From: Arthrobacter silvisoli
GTDB taxonomy: Bacteria > Actinomycetota > Actinomycetes > Actinomycetales > Micrococcaceae
Length of the DNA stretch: 64,000 bases
Reading direction: 5' to 3'
Assembly: GCF_003369445.1 (NCBI RefSeq)
Contig: NZ_QRCU01000018.1
Coordinates: 1-64,000, forward strand
The notes under the pieces were generated by a model. It saw nothing but the letters and a program-made list of their open reading frames with translations. It was not told the origin of the DNA and made no database searches. Within the stretch, counting starts at the first letter, position 1, and the number at the start of each line of letters is the position of its first letter. This document shows positions 55,202-62,983 of the stretch, piece after piece. The position numbers and the translations under genes were made by a program.

Positions 55202-55678
55202 ATGACCAACCGTGTCCTGGTCCTGAACGGACCCAACCTGAACATGCTCGGCACCCGCGAACCGGAGATCTACGGCAGCGACTCGATCGCCGATGTGGAA
55301 AACCTGGTCCGCGCTCGCGCCGCCATCCACGGATTCGAAGTCGACTTCCTGCAAAGCAACCACGAGGGTGACCTCATCGACGCCCTGCACCGTGGCCGCA
55401 CCGACAACGTTGGCTGCGTTATCAACCCCGCCGGCCTGACACACACCTCCGTCGCGCTGCACGACGCCATCAAGGCATCCGAGTTGGACGTCGTCGAGGT
55501 CCACATCAGCAACCCGCACACCCGCGAAAGCTTCCGCCATCACTCCTTCGTCTCGCCCGTGGCCGCCGCCGTTATCGCCGGGGCAGGAGTGAGCGGTTAC
55601 GCCTTTGGCATCGACATCATCGCTGCCCGGCACGCCCAGCGCTCCACGCCAGAAACTACGGCCGCCAAGGAGAACTGA
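55202..55678 (+). CDS. aroQ: 3-dehydroquinate dehydratase, type II
   Basis: A 158-residue type II dehydroquinase. NGPNLNMLGTREPEIYG carries the essential arginine and tyrosine of the lid loop. NPAGLTHTSVALHDAI binds substrate, and VEVHISNPHTRESFRHHS holds the catalytic histidine. It converts 3-dehydroquinate to 3-dehydroshikimate. Encoded at the end of the quinate/meta-cleavage operon, it is probably the catabolic copy, like QsuC of Corynebacterium. The type II enzyme works in both directions of use, so biosynthesis cannot be excluded. Confidence 0.93.
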   Translation: MTNRVLVLNGPNLNMLGTREPEIYGSDSIADVENLVRARAAIHGFEVDFLQSNHEGDLIDALHRGRTDNVGCVINPAGLTHTSVALHDAIKASELDVVEVHISNPHTRESFRHHSFVSPVAAAVIAGAGVSGYAFGIDIIAARHAQRSTPETTAAKEN

Positions 55679-55970
55679 CATGCCGCCGCGAACAACCCGT
55701 GGGCAATGACTCAGGATCCGGCATCAGCGAATCCGACACCAGCGAAAACCAACGGCGCTGACGGCCTGGGCTCTGCGAAGTACTCCGGTTCTCTGCGCCG
55801 CAGGGGCCGCGGACATCATCATCGCCCCCTGAGGGAGCGGCGCCGGAACCGGCCAACAGCGGCACCGTGACAGCTGAACGCTGCACCACCCTTCCGGCAG
55901 GCTCCGAGTCAGACTGGCGTGAACTCCACCGTCGCTCCTACGACGTCCTCGATCTGCTCCGCGGTCGTTC
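55679..55970. other. Non-coding stretch after aroQ
   Basis: About 290 bases with no recognisable gene. A plus-strand frame from ATG 55707 (starting MTQDPASANP) lacks a good ribosome binding site and turns into low-complexity arginine-rich sequence, so it is probably not coding. No strong terminator was found for the quinate operon. Confidence 0.35.
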
Positions 55971-56057
55971 TCAGTCTGTTTCGGGGCCGCAGCAGTAGAA
56001 GCAGTTGCCCGCGTCGCAGTCTTCGTCGATATCCTGGCTTGCCTGCAGTTCAGTCAT
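55971..56057 (-). CDS. 28-residue Cys-rich acidic peptide
   Basis: The minus strand encodes MTELQASQDIDEDCDAGNCF followed by YCCGPETD, then a stop. AAGGAAA lies six bases before the ATG. An in-frame ATG at 56075 would add MHKETE. The peptide has an acidic, helix-like front half and a C-terminal half with four cysteines spaced C-x4-C-x2-CC. It is too short for most gene finders. The form recalls small metal-binding peptides or precursor peptides of modified natural products (leader plus Cys core), but no modifying enzyme lies beside it. I do not recognise the family. Confidence 0.5.
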   Translation of the reverse strand: MTELQASQDIDEDCDAGNCFYCCGPETD

Positions 56058-56195
56058 TTCGGTTTCCTTGTGCATTGGCTTGGTGACCTTGTCCGATTAG
56101 TTCCAGGCCAGGGGCGTGGAGCTGCTGCGGCGTTCTGCGGAGGTGCAGCGCCCCGCTGAGGGCCGCCAAACTCATGATCCATGCGGGTGCTGTGA

Positions 56196-56489
56196 TCAGG
56201 TTTTCGCTTGGCCAGGGCTTGGGCTCAGCGGTCGTGTTCCCTTTCCTGCGCGCCTGTAAAGGTTGATGCCGTCACTGCGCAGGAAGAGTGCGCGGTCGTT
56301 TCCCTGCTCTTTGAGGATCCAGACCATGCTGCCGTCAAGGGCGAGCATATCGATCCGGCCGGCAGCGATGAAACGGCCGTTGCGGCGTACTTCGACTTCG
56401 TCCGAACGGGACAACGTGGACCAGTTGTGGACGGGTATTGCAGGGGAGCGGCTGCGGAGGAATCCGTTGCCTTTGCCGTCTATATCCAC
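56196..56489 (-). CDS. Small hypothetical protein (97 residues)
   Basis: From GTG 56489 (GGAAGGG about 11-17 bases upstream) the frame reads LSRSDEVEVRRNGRFIAAGR, IDMLALDGSMVWILKEQGND and RALFLRSDGINLYRR. The central 65 residues look like a compact all-beta domain. Similar small proteins occur in Arthrobacter-type genomes as far as I recall, with no known function. There is no signal peptide and no membrane segment. It lies downstream of dctA in the same orientation, 40 bases away. Confidence 0.6.
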   Translation of the reverse strand: MDIDGKGNGFLRSRSPAIPVHNWSTLSRSDEVEVRRNGRFIAAGRIDMLALDGSMVWILKEQGNDRALFLRSDGINLYRRAGKGTRPLSPSPGQAKT

Positions 56490-56529
56490 TGCCCGTGAGC
56501 CCTTCCGTTTGTGCTCCTTGCGCCGGGGC

Positions 56530-57840
56530 CTAGTGCGCCATGGCCGGCTCGGTGAGCTGTACCTTTTCTGCCTCGGTCGGCACGAAGCCGGCCTGGAGTT
56601 CGGAGCGGAGCTTGACCATGTCCAGCTCACCCTGCCACTTGGCAATTGCAACGCAGGAGACGATATTGCAGACCGTGCTGGTGAGGGCCCGTGCCTCGCT
56701 CATGAAACGGTCGATGCCAACGATGAGGGCCACGCCGGCGACCGGGAGGGTGGGCATTACCGTCAGTGTCGCCACCAAGGCCACGAAGCCGCTTCCGGTG
56801 ACGCCCGCCGCGCCCTTGGAAGTGAGCAGCATCATGCCGAGCATCAGCAGGATCTGGCCCCAGCTGAGGTGGATGTCGCAGGCCTGGGCGATGAACATGG
56901 ACGCGAGCGTGAGGTAGATGGCCGTGCCGGTGAGGTTGAAGGAGTAGCCAGTAGGGACCACAAGGCCTACGACACTGCGGTCGCATCCGATCCGTTCGAG
57001 CTTGGACAGCAGGCGCGGCAGGACGGGTTCACTGGATGACGTGGCGAGGACGATCAGGAATTCGTCCTTGAAGTAGCGCAGGATCTGCCACAGGCTGAAA
57101 CCCGTCACCTTTGCCAGAACACCGAGGCCAACCACCACGAAGACGATGCAGGCGGCGTAGAAGGCAAGGATCAGCATGCCGAGGTTTCCGATGGAGTGGG
57201 TCCCATACTTGCCAACCGTGAAAGCCATGGCACCGAAGGCGCCCAGGGGAGCGACCTTCATGATGTAACCAAACATGATGAAGAGCAGCTTGTTGAAGCT
57301 GTTGACCACGTTCAGTGCCAGCTGGCCCGGCGCGCCGAGCTTGCTGAAGGCGAAGCCGCACAGCAACGCAATGACAAGCACGGGCAGGACTTCACCGTCG
57401 GCGAAAGCGCCGACGAACGTGGTGGGAATGATGCTCAGGATGAAGTCCACCGGATTACTGCTGGGCAGTTGGGTGGTGTACTTCTCGGCCACCGAGGAGT
57501 CAAGGTGGGTGGGGTCGATGTGCATGCCCGCTCCCGGCTGGAACAGCATCACAGCGGCCAGGCCCAGGGCCAGGGCGAGTGCCGTCAGCGCGTAGAAGAG
57601 GCCCAACGAGCGCGCCAGAGTCGGGCCCACCTTCCTGGTGTCCCGCAGGGATGTGATCCCACCGACGATGGTGCAGAACACGATGGGCGCGATCATGAAC
57701 TTCACGAGTTTGACGAAGCCGTCGCCGATGGGCTTGAGGGACGCACCGAGGTCCGGCCACAGTGCGCCCACAACAACGCCCACGGCAACCCCGACAAGTA
57801 CCTGGACATAAAGGTGTCCGAGGATGGATTTGATCTTCAT
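56530..57840 (-). CDS. dctA: C4-dicarboxylate:cation symporter DctA
   Basis: A 436-residue DAACS-family symporter. The N-terminus reads LGHLYVQVLVGVAVGVVVG. The serine-rich hairpin loop LIVLATSSSEPVLPRLLSKL is present, as are TGYSFNLTGTAIYLTLASMF and the second re-entrant loop SKGAAGVTGSGFVALVATL. DctA imports C4-dicarboxylates such as succinate, fumarate and malate; some members take tricarboxylate-like or related acids. The start ATG 57840 follows AGGAAG. It lies 55 bases downstream of the PrpF-family gene in the same orientation, so it probably imports the acid handled by that enzyme. Confidence 0.93.
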   Translation of the reverse strand: MKIKSILGHLYVQVLVGVAVGVVVGALWPDLGASLKPIGDGFVKLVKFMIAPIVFCTIVGGITSLRDTRKVGPTLARSLGLFYALTALALALGLAAVMLFQPGAGMHIDPTHLDSSVAEKYTTQLPSSNPVDFILSIIPTTFVGAFADGEVLPVLVIALLCGFAFSKLGAPGQLALNVVNSFNKLLFIMFGYIMKVAPLGAFGAMAFTVGKYGTHSIGNLGMLILAFYAACIVFVVVGLGVLAKVTGFSLWQILRYFKDEFLIVLATSSSEPVLPRLLSKLERIGCDRSVVGLVVPTGYSFNLTGTAIYLTLASMFIAQACDIHLSWGQILLMLGMMLLTSKGAAGVTGSGFVALVATLTVMPTLPVAGVALIVGIDRFMSEARALTSTVCNIVSCVAIAKWQGELDMVKLRSELQAGFVPTEAEKVQLTEPAMAH

Positions 57841-57895
57841 TGAACAACTTCCTGCTTGGTGCGGCCCCATTAATGATGGGGCAAAGAAAATGGGA

Positions 57896-59038
57896 TTAGG
57901 CGGACAGCTCAGTGGCGGGGGCCACGTCGATATCTGCAGTGGCGATGTGCCGGGCCGCCCGGTGGAGTGCCACTTCGCTGACGGTGCCGGTGTTATCGGA
58001 GATGATGTCGGCGGTGATCACGCCGGCAGGCGTCCCTATCCGCAGCACGCGCGGACTTCCCGCGCTGGTGGAGGGTGACTGGCCTGCAGCGCTGGCTACC
58101 ACCGATGACTGCAGCGAGGCCGCAAGGGCAACTGCCACGGCTGACGTCAGGCCGATTGCGGGGTGGGGCGCGAGCATCGACAGCATCCGCACCCGTACGT
58201 CGTGGCTGTCCGCGCTGATTGTTGTTCCGTCCGCGGCGATGTAGTCGCCGGCCGGTGCCACAACGCCAACTTTAGGCACAGCATTCTGCGGCGGATCCTC
58301 AGGCTTCCGCAACCCCATCATGAGGCCGGCCGATGCCCGTGCCGCAATGAGGTCGGGCAGGTGCCCGGCGAGGTCGTCGATCATCGAGGAAAGTCCGACG
58401 CCGGCCTCGTCGGCAGAAAGGAACACGGCAGGGGCGCCGGCGTCCACCAGCGTTGCGCTGAGCGTCCTTCCGTTCACCTCGAGCTGGTCCACTGTGTTGC
58501 CGGTAGGCAGGAGCGCCCCCGTGCTCTTTCCCCAAGGACCGTGGAAGGAGAGATTAACGGGAACACCCGCTGCACTGCTGCCCGGAACCCTGGCCAAACC
58601 CGACTTGGGAATGCGGCCCCCGGGAGTGGGTACCGTTCCGGTAAGTACTGCTCCGGAGGTGACGTGGCGCATGCGGACCTTCGTCATGCCGTCCTGGGCG
58701 GCGATCACGCCTGCCTGCACCGCGAACAGTGCAATTGCCGTTGCGCAGTTGCCGCAGTTTGACCCCAGCTCAACCGTTGGGTCACCGATCCCGACCTGCG
58801 CGAAGAGATAGTCAAGATCTGCGTCGGCATCAGGGGTTGCCCAGATGACTGCGGCCTTTGACGTGGTGGACGTTCCGCCGCCCACTCCGTCCAGCTGTCG
58901 CGCATCTGCCGCGCCGAAGGCGGCTGACAGCAGGGCCGGAATGTCTTCGCGGGTGGGTGCATGGAGGGTCACGTCCTTGGCGTCAAAGAGCCAGCATTTG
59001 CTCGTGCCGCCCCGGTACCAATGTCCTCGCAGTACCAC
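57896..59038 (-). CDS. PrpF-family isomerase/tautomerase
   Basis: A 380-residue PrpF-family (DUF453) protein of the diaminopimelate-epimerase fold. Motifs are YRGGTSKCWLF at the N-terminus, the catalytic cysteine region GSNCGNCATAIALFAVQ, and APHPAIGLTSAVAVALAAS near the C-terminus. The family isomerises double bonds in acids: aconitate or 2-methylaconitate (PrpF), 4-oxalomesaconate (GalD), methylitaconate. The start is GTG 59038 behind GAGGGAGAA. It is co-oriented with dctA and divergent from a LysR gene. The TcuA-like gene nearby favours an aconitate-type substrate, but the assignment stays open. Confidence 0.82.
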   Translation of the reverse strand: MVLRGHWYRGGTSKCWLFDAKDVTLHAPTREDIPALLSAAFGAADARQLDGVGGGTSTTSKAAVIWATPDADADLDYLFAQVGIGDPTVELGSNCGNCATAIALFAVQAGVIAAQDGMTKVRMRHVTSGAVLTGTVPTPGGRIPKSGLARVPGSSAAGVPVNLSFHGPWGKSTGALLPTGNTVDQLEVNGRTLSATLVDAGAPAVFLSADEAGVGLSSMIDDLAGHLPDLIAARASAGLMMGLRKPEDPPQNAVPKVGVVAPAGDYIAADGTTISADSHDVRVRMLSMLAPHPAIGLTSAVAVALAASLQSSVVASAAGQSPSTSAGSPRVLRIGTPAGVITADIISDNTGTVSEVALHRAARHIATADIDVAPATELSA

Positions 59039-59061
59039 GGTATTTCTCCCTCGTAAATCGC

Positions 59062-59084
59062 AGGTGCTCTAGTTCACAGCACCT
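59062..59084. promoter_or_regulatory. Candidate LysR operator in the prpF/lysR promoter region
   Basis: AGGTGCT (59062-59068) and AGCACCT (59078-59084) form a perfect inverted repeat with a 9-base spacer. It lies 24 bases upstream of the prpF-like start and about 80 bases before the divergent LysR gene. This is the position expected for LysR control of both genes. Confidence 0.5.
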
Positions 59085-59166
59085 TGTGCTTCTACGATCC
59101 GTCATCGTTGGCTTCAGCACAATCACAAGAAAATCGACGACTATCTACTTTTGCTAAACTCGAGGC

Positions 59167-60072
59167 ATGGCAATCCTTGATCTCCATCGGCTTCATGTGC
59201 TTCGGGAGGTGGGCCGTTCCGGTTCGTTGACCTCCGCTGCTGCAGCCCTGTCCTTCACGACGTCCGCCGTCTCGCAGCAGATAGCCAAACTCGAGCAGGA
59301 GATGGGCGTTGTCCTTATCGAGCGGCATCCGCGGGGCGTGGTCCTGACGGAGGCGGGACACGCCCTCCTGCACTACGCCGACGACATAGATAGGACCGTT
59401 GAAGCTGCCCATGCTGAGATGGGGGAGTTCGCGGGCCTTCGGCGGGGTCAGTTGCGCCTCGGTACCTTCCCCACCGGCGGAGCCTCCTTAATGCCGGACG
59501 TTGTGCTTGCGTTCCGCGCCCGCCACCCCGAAGTGGCAGTCACCGTTGTCAGCGCCCGTCGGGACGGCCTGCTGGAACGGTTGCGGCGGCGGGAAATTGA
59601 GCTCACGCTGCTCTGGGACTATCCCTGGCAGCAAATCGACGATCCTGATTTGACCCTGGTCAAGCTGATGAGCGATCCAACCGTGCTGCTCGTACCCAGA
59701 GCGCATCCCATTGCGGGTCACCGGTCAGTCCGCATCGACACGCTGAGTGACCAGGAATGGGTTGTGCGCGACGAACACCCAGTGGCTGACGTCCTTCGCC
59801 GTGTGTGCCGTGACGCAGGGTTCGAGCCGCAGATAGCCTTTGCAGCCAACGATTACCAGGAGACGCAGGGCATGGTGGCAGCAGGCATTGGTATTGCCCT
59901 GGCACCCAGGCTGGCACTGACCGCTCTGCGCCCCGATGTCGTCGCGGTCCCGCTCGCCGGTTCCCCAAAGCGGCGGATCCTCCTTGCCCATCTTGCAAAC
60001 CGACGTCTCAGCCCCCCTGCACAGCAGGCAACGAAGGTGTTCCGGTCCATCGCCAAGGGCCAGCCCTCCTGA
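59167..60072 (+). CDS. LysR-family regulator
   Basis: A 301-residue LysR regulator. The N-terminal helix-turn-helix reads LHVLREVGRSGSLTSAAAAL and FTTSAVSQQIAKLEQEMG. The effector domain contains LRLGTFPTGGASLMPDVVLA, typical of the ArgP/CynR-like groups. It diverges from the PrpF-dctA genes across a 128-base gap containing a perfect inverted repeat. It is the likely regulator of that unit. A hairpin overlaps its stop codon. Confidence 0.9.
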   Translation: MAILDLHRLHVLREVGRSGSLTSAAAALSFTTSAVSQQIAKLEQEMGVVLIERHPRGVVLTEAGHALLHYADDIDRTVEAAHAEMGEFAGLRRGQLRLGTFPTGGASLMPDVVLAFRARHPEVAVTVVSARRDGLLERLRRREIELTLLWDYPWQQIDDPDLTLVKLMSDPTVLLVPRAHPIAGHRSVRIDTLSDQEWVVRDEHPVADVLRRVCRDAGFEPQIAFAANDYQETQGMVAAGIGIALAPRLALTALRPDVVAVPLAGSPKRRILLAHLANRRLSPPAQQATKVFRSIAKGQPS

Positions 60073-60085
60073 CAAAGGAGGGGCC
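60058..60085 (+). terminator. Hairpin at the LysR gene end
   Basis: CCCTCCT (60064-60070) and AGGAGGG (60076-60082) form a stem, extended by partly paired GGCC flanks. It overlaps the LysR stop codon. There is no T-run, so termination strength is uncertain. Confidence 0.45.
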
Positions 60086-60114
60086 GGCGTCGTGCAACGT
60101 TCTTCCCCTGTTGC

Positions 60115-60425
60115 TTACCGGGCCAAGGGCCGGTCAACGAGTGCTCGGTGAGCGATGACGCTGCCGGCTGCCGGCAGGACCAGCAGGAACTGGCCGTAGT
60201 TGCCCGCTGCCAGGAACGCACCCTCCCACTCCGGGCCCTTTTCCCGGGGCAGCCACCAAAGGTAGCCGTAGTCGCAGTCACCAAAACCGGTAGCGGGCGC
60301 CATGTCTTCGCGCCTGACGTGGGTGGCCAGGCTTTCCCAGGTCCACTCCCGGGGTATGGCCTGCTGGTCCTCCCACTGTCCGCGGGCCGCCATGAGCAGC
60401 CCGATCTTTGCCACTCCAGCCGAAC
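60115..60425 (-). pseudogene. Serine hydrolase (beta-lactamase-like) C-terminal fragment
   Basis: The minus strand reads SSAGVAKIGLLMAARGQWED, REWTWESLATHV, DYGYLWWLPREKGPEWEGAF and LAAGNYGQFLLVLPAAGSVI. This is the C-terminal part of AmpC/esterase-type serine hydrolases, including the YLWW and GNYGQ segments near the third conserved motif. The N-terminal part with the SxxK nucleophile is missing. It ends abruptly near 60420, where a GntR fragment on the other strand begins. Confidence 0.65.
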
Positions 60426-60745
60426 TGGCCGCAGCGAACCGCACGTTCCATGAACGCATCTGGGCGGCAAGCCACAGTGCAGCTCACCTTGACCTGTTGG
60501 ACCGGATCCTGGTGCATTTCATCCGCTACCCCGGCACCACGCTTTCCACCAGGAAGCGGTGGGACCATGTGCTGAAGGAGCATGAGGAGCTGCTGGTCGC
60601 CATCCGCGCGCGGAACGCCGAGGAAGCCGGCCGAATCGCTAGCGCACACATGGATGAGGCAAAGAACATCCGGATCCAGATATACATCGACGGGCGGGAA
60701 ATCAGCCATCTCTGGGGTAGTCTCCAAGTCCCGGACCTCTACTGA
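60413..60745 (+). pseudogene. GntR-family regulator fragment (FCD domain only)
   Basis: About 110 residues match the helical FCD effector domain of FadR-type GntR regulators: NRTFHERIWAASHSAAHLDL, LDRILVHFIRYPGTTLS, and KEHEELLVAIRARNAEEAGR with the metal-ligand histidines. The winged-helix DNA-binding domain that should precede it is replaced by the serine hydrolase fragment on the opposite strand. The gene stands 95 bases before the TcuA-like gene and may once have regulated it. The downstream GntR at 62348 appears to be the working regulator now. Confidence 0.65.
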
Positions 60746-60801
60746 CCCTGCACGCCTTGAGGTCCTATCGTCATTCCCTATTACACAGGTCGGCATACGT
60801 A

Positions 60802-60819
60802 TGTATACAATCGTGTACA
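60802..60819 (+). promoter_or_regulatory. Candidate GntR-type operator before the TcuA-like gene
   Basis: TGTATACA (60802-60809), itself almost palindromic, and TGTACA (60814-60819) give a TGTA-N10-TACA dyad 22 bases before the ATG at 60841. FCD-type GntR regulators bind short dyads of this kind. The site probably serves the GntR protein at 62348. Confidence 0.4.
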
Positions 60820-60840
60820 GCGATGGAGCTGAGGAGATGG

Positions 60841-62304
60841 ATGATGATCAGAAGCGACGTTTTGGTGGTTGGCGGCGGCAACGCCGGATTTGCGGCAGCA
60901 CTTGCAGCCGCCGAGCGCGGACGCAAAGTCGTCCTGCTGGAAAAGGCCCAGGAAGCCGCATTGGGCGGCAACAGCTTCTTCACCGCCGGCGCCACCCGCA
61001 TCTCCCATGATGGGCTCGAGGAACTCACCGAATTTGTGGAACCTGATGAGCGGCACGCCGTCAGCGAAGTCCCCGCCTACACCGCTGACGAATACCTTGC
61101 GGATCTGTCCAAAGTCTCTGAAGGGCGCAACGACCCCGAGTTGTCCGCGGTCTTGGTCAGCGAAAGCAACCCGACTTTGCGCTGGCTTCAGGGCATGGGA
61201 CTCAAATATCGCCTCATGTATGAGCGCCAGGCGTACCGGACCCAGGATGGAGGGTATCTGTTCTGGGGCGGACTGCACGTGGGCAACGTGGGCGGCGGCA
61301 AAGGACTCATAGCCGACCACCGGGCCGCGGCGGAACGCATGGGCGTGGAGGTCATCTATGGTTGCGCAGCCACCGGACTCATCCAGGAGGACGGCCGCGT
61401 GTGCGGGGTCCGTTACCGCACCTCATCCGAAGAAGGCGAGCTCCGGGCTGAATCGGTCATCATCGCTTCCGGAGGTTTCGAAGCCTCGCCTGAGCTGCGG
61501 CGCCGGCACCTGGGCGAGGGGTGGCAGAACGCGAAAGTACGCGGCACGCCTGGCAACACGGGGGAGATGATCCTCGCCGGCCTCGATGCCGGGGCGGCCA
61601 GGGGAGGCGATTGGTCCACCTGCCACAGCGTGGCCTGGGACGCCTGGCACCCGGAGAACGAGAGCAACCTTGAACTCACCAACCAGCTCACCCGCGGCGG
61701 TTACCCGCTGGGCATCGTGGTGAACAGTGAGGGCAAGCGGTTTGTGGACGAGGGAGCCGACTACCGCAACTACACTTACGCGAAGTACGGTCGCGACATC
61801 CTTGCCCAGCCTGGGTCGAGCGCGTTCCAGATCTTTGATGCCTCTTCCCGTCCCATGTTGCGGGCGGAGGAATACGACATGCCGGGCGTTTCGGTGGTCA
61901 CCGCGTCGACTCTCGCCGAGCTGGCCCGGAAAGCCGGCATCAGCCCGGAGGGCCTGGAGGAGACGGTCCAGAACTTCAATGATTCGATCATTGAGAGTGC
62001 GCCGTTCGACCCCAACGTCAAAGACGGACGCCGCGCTGACACCCAGCCCCCGAAGAGCAACTGGGCCCGCGGCATAGCCTCCGGCCCGTTCTACGCCTTC
62101 CCGGTTACCTGCGGCATCACCTTCACTTTCGGAGGCCTGAAGACCGATACCTGGGGCCGCGTCCTGAGCGAGAACGGGGGGCCGATTGAAGGGCTCTACG
62201 CCTGCGGTGAAGCCTTGGGTGGCCTGTTCAGCGGAAACTACCCCGGTGGCTCCGGGCTTGCAGCAGGTGCAGTCTTCGGACGCCGGGCAGGGTCAATCGC
62301 CTAG
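60841..62304 (+). CDS. tcuA: FAD-dependent tricarballylate dehydrogenase-like protein
   Basis: A 487-residue flavoprotein of the fumarate reductase/succinate dehydrogenase-like family. The FAD motif is VLVVGGGNAGFAAALAAAER near residues 6-25, followed by ALGGNSFFTAGATRIS. A substrate-domain arginine/histidine region and the C-terminal FAD closure motif LFSGNYPGGSGLAAGAVFGR are present. The sequence has the TcuA look: in Salmonella TcuA oxidises tricarballylate to cis-aconitate. Start ATG 60841 is chosen for GAGGAG just upstream. It is followed 43 bases later by a GntR regulator. The electron acceptor partner (TcuB) and transporter TcuC are not adjacent. Confidence 0.8.
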   Translation: MMIRSDVLVVGGGNAGFAAALAAAERGRKVVLLEKAQEAALGGNSFFTAGATRISHDGLEELTEFVEPDERHAVSEVPAYTADEYLADLSKVSEGRNDPELSAVLVSESNPTLRWLQGMGLKYRLMYERQAYRTQDGGYLFWGGLHVGNVGGGKGLIADHRAAAERMGVEVIYGCAATGLIQEDGRVCGVRYRTSSEEGELRAESVIIASGGFEASPELRRRHLGEGWQNAKVRGTPGNTGEMILAGLDAGAARGGDWSTCHSVAWDAWHPENESNLELTNQLTRGGYPLGIVVNSEGKRFVDEGADYRNYTYAKYGRDILAQPGSSAFQIFDASSRPMLRAEEYDMPGVSVVTASTLAELARKAGISPEGLEETVQNFNDSIIESAPFDPNVKDGRRADTQPPKSNWARGIASGPFYAFPVTCGITFTFGGLKTDTWGRVLSENGGPIEGLYACGEALGGLFSGNYPGGSGLAAGAVFGRRAGSIA

Positions 62305-62347
62305 AAGGCAACGCTGCAGTCCCGACAAGCAACGGAAAAGAGGAAAA

Positions 62348-62983
62348 GTGGCCAGTCCCATCCATCAGCGGCTTCGCGAAGATGTTCTCGCCGGTGTCTT
62401 TGCTCCTGACGAGCCGCTCACGGAGGCCAAGCTCACCGAGCGGTACGGCACATCCAGAACACCCGTGCGGGAGGCGCTCCAGCGGTTGGAACAGGACGGG
62501 CTCGTCGAACGGCGCGGCAAAGCAGTGGTTGTCCGCACGCATTCGGCTGAGGAGATCATCGACATCTACGAGTCGAGGATCGTCCTGGAACAGGCCGCCG
62601 CTGCGAAGGCCGCCGTCAAGGCAACCGCCTTGGACCACCAGTTGCTCAGGGCGCTGCTGCTGCAGATGCGGCAATTGGATGCCGGCGACGGTCGGGTGCT
62701 TGCGGAAACCAACAGAGCCTTCCACGCCCAGCTTTGGCACGCCACGCACAGCCCATCGCTCATCGGACTGCTGGAACGACTGGATCAGCAGGTACGTCGG
62801 TACACGCTCACCACGCTGACCTATCCGGGCAGGTGGCCGGTGGTGCTGGCGGACTACGCCGAACTGCTGGCCGCCGTCGAGGCCCGGGACCCGCAGCGCG
62901 CGGGGGAGATCGCCGCCCGCCACATGTCGGACGCCTTGGGCATCAGGTTGAAAATGTACGCTGAGGACCCTAGGACGCTCTAG
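62348..62983 (+). CDS. GntR-family (FCD) regulator
   Basis: A 211-residue FadR-subfamily GntR regulator. The winged helix spans about residues 5-70 (LTERYGTSRTPVREALQRLE and QDGLVERRGKAVVV). The helical FCD domain contains ESRIVLEQAAAAKAA and the metal-binding ETNRAFHAQLWHATHS. Start GTG 62348 with GAGGAAAA directly upstream. It is the second gene of the tcuA-like unit and probably controls it in response to a carboxylic acid. Confidence 0.9.
   Translation: MASPIHQRLREDVLAGVFAPDEPLTEAKLTERYGTSRTPVREALQRLEQDGLVERRGKAVVVRTHSAEEIIDIYESRIVLEQAAAAKAAVKATALDHQLLRALLLQMRQLDAGDGRVLAETNRAFHAQLWHATHSPSLIGLLERLDQQVRRYTLTTLTYPGRWPVVLADYAELLAAVEARDPQRAGEIAARHMSDALGIRLKMYAEDPRTL

Noticed and set aside
60302..60745. 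Complete GntR regulator on the plus strand
   Set aside because: The first 37 codons are antisense to the serine hydrolase fragment and no helix-turn-helix is present; only the FCD domain is real.
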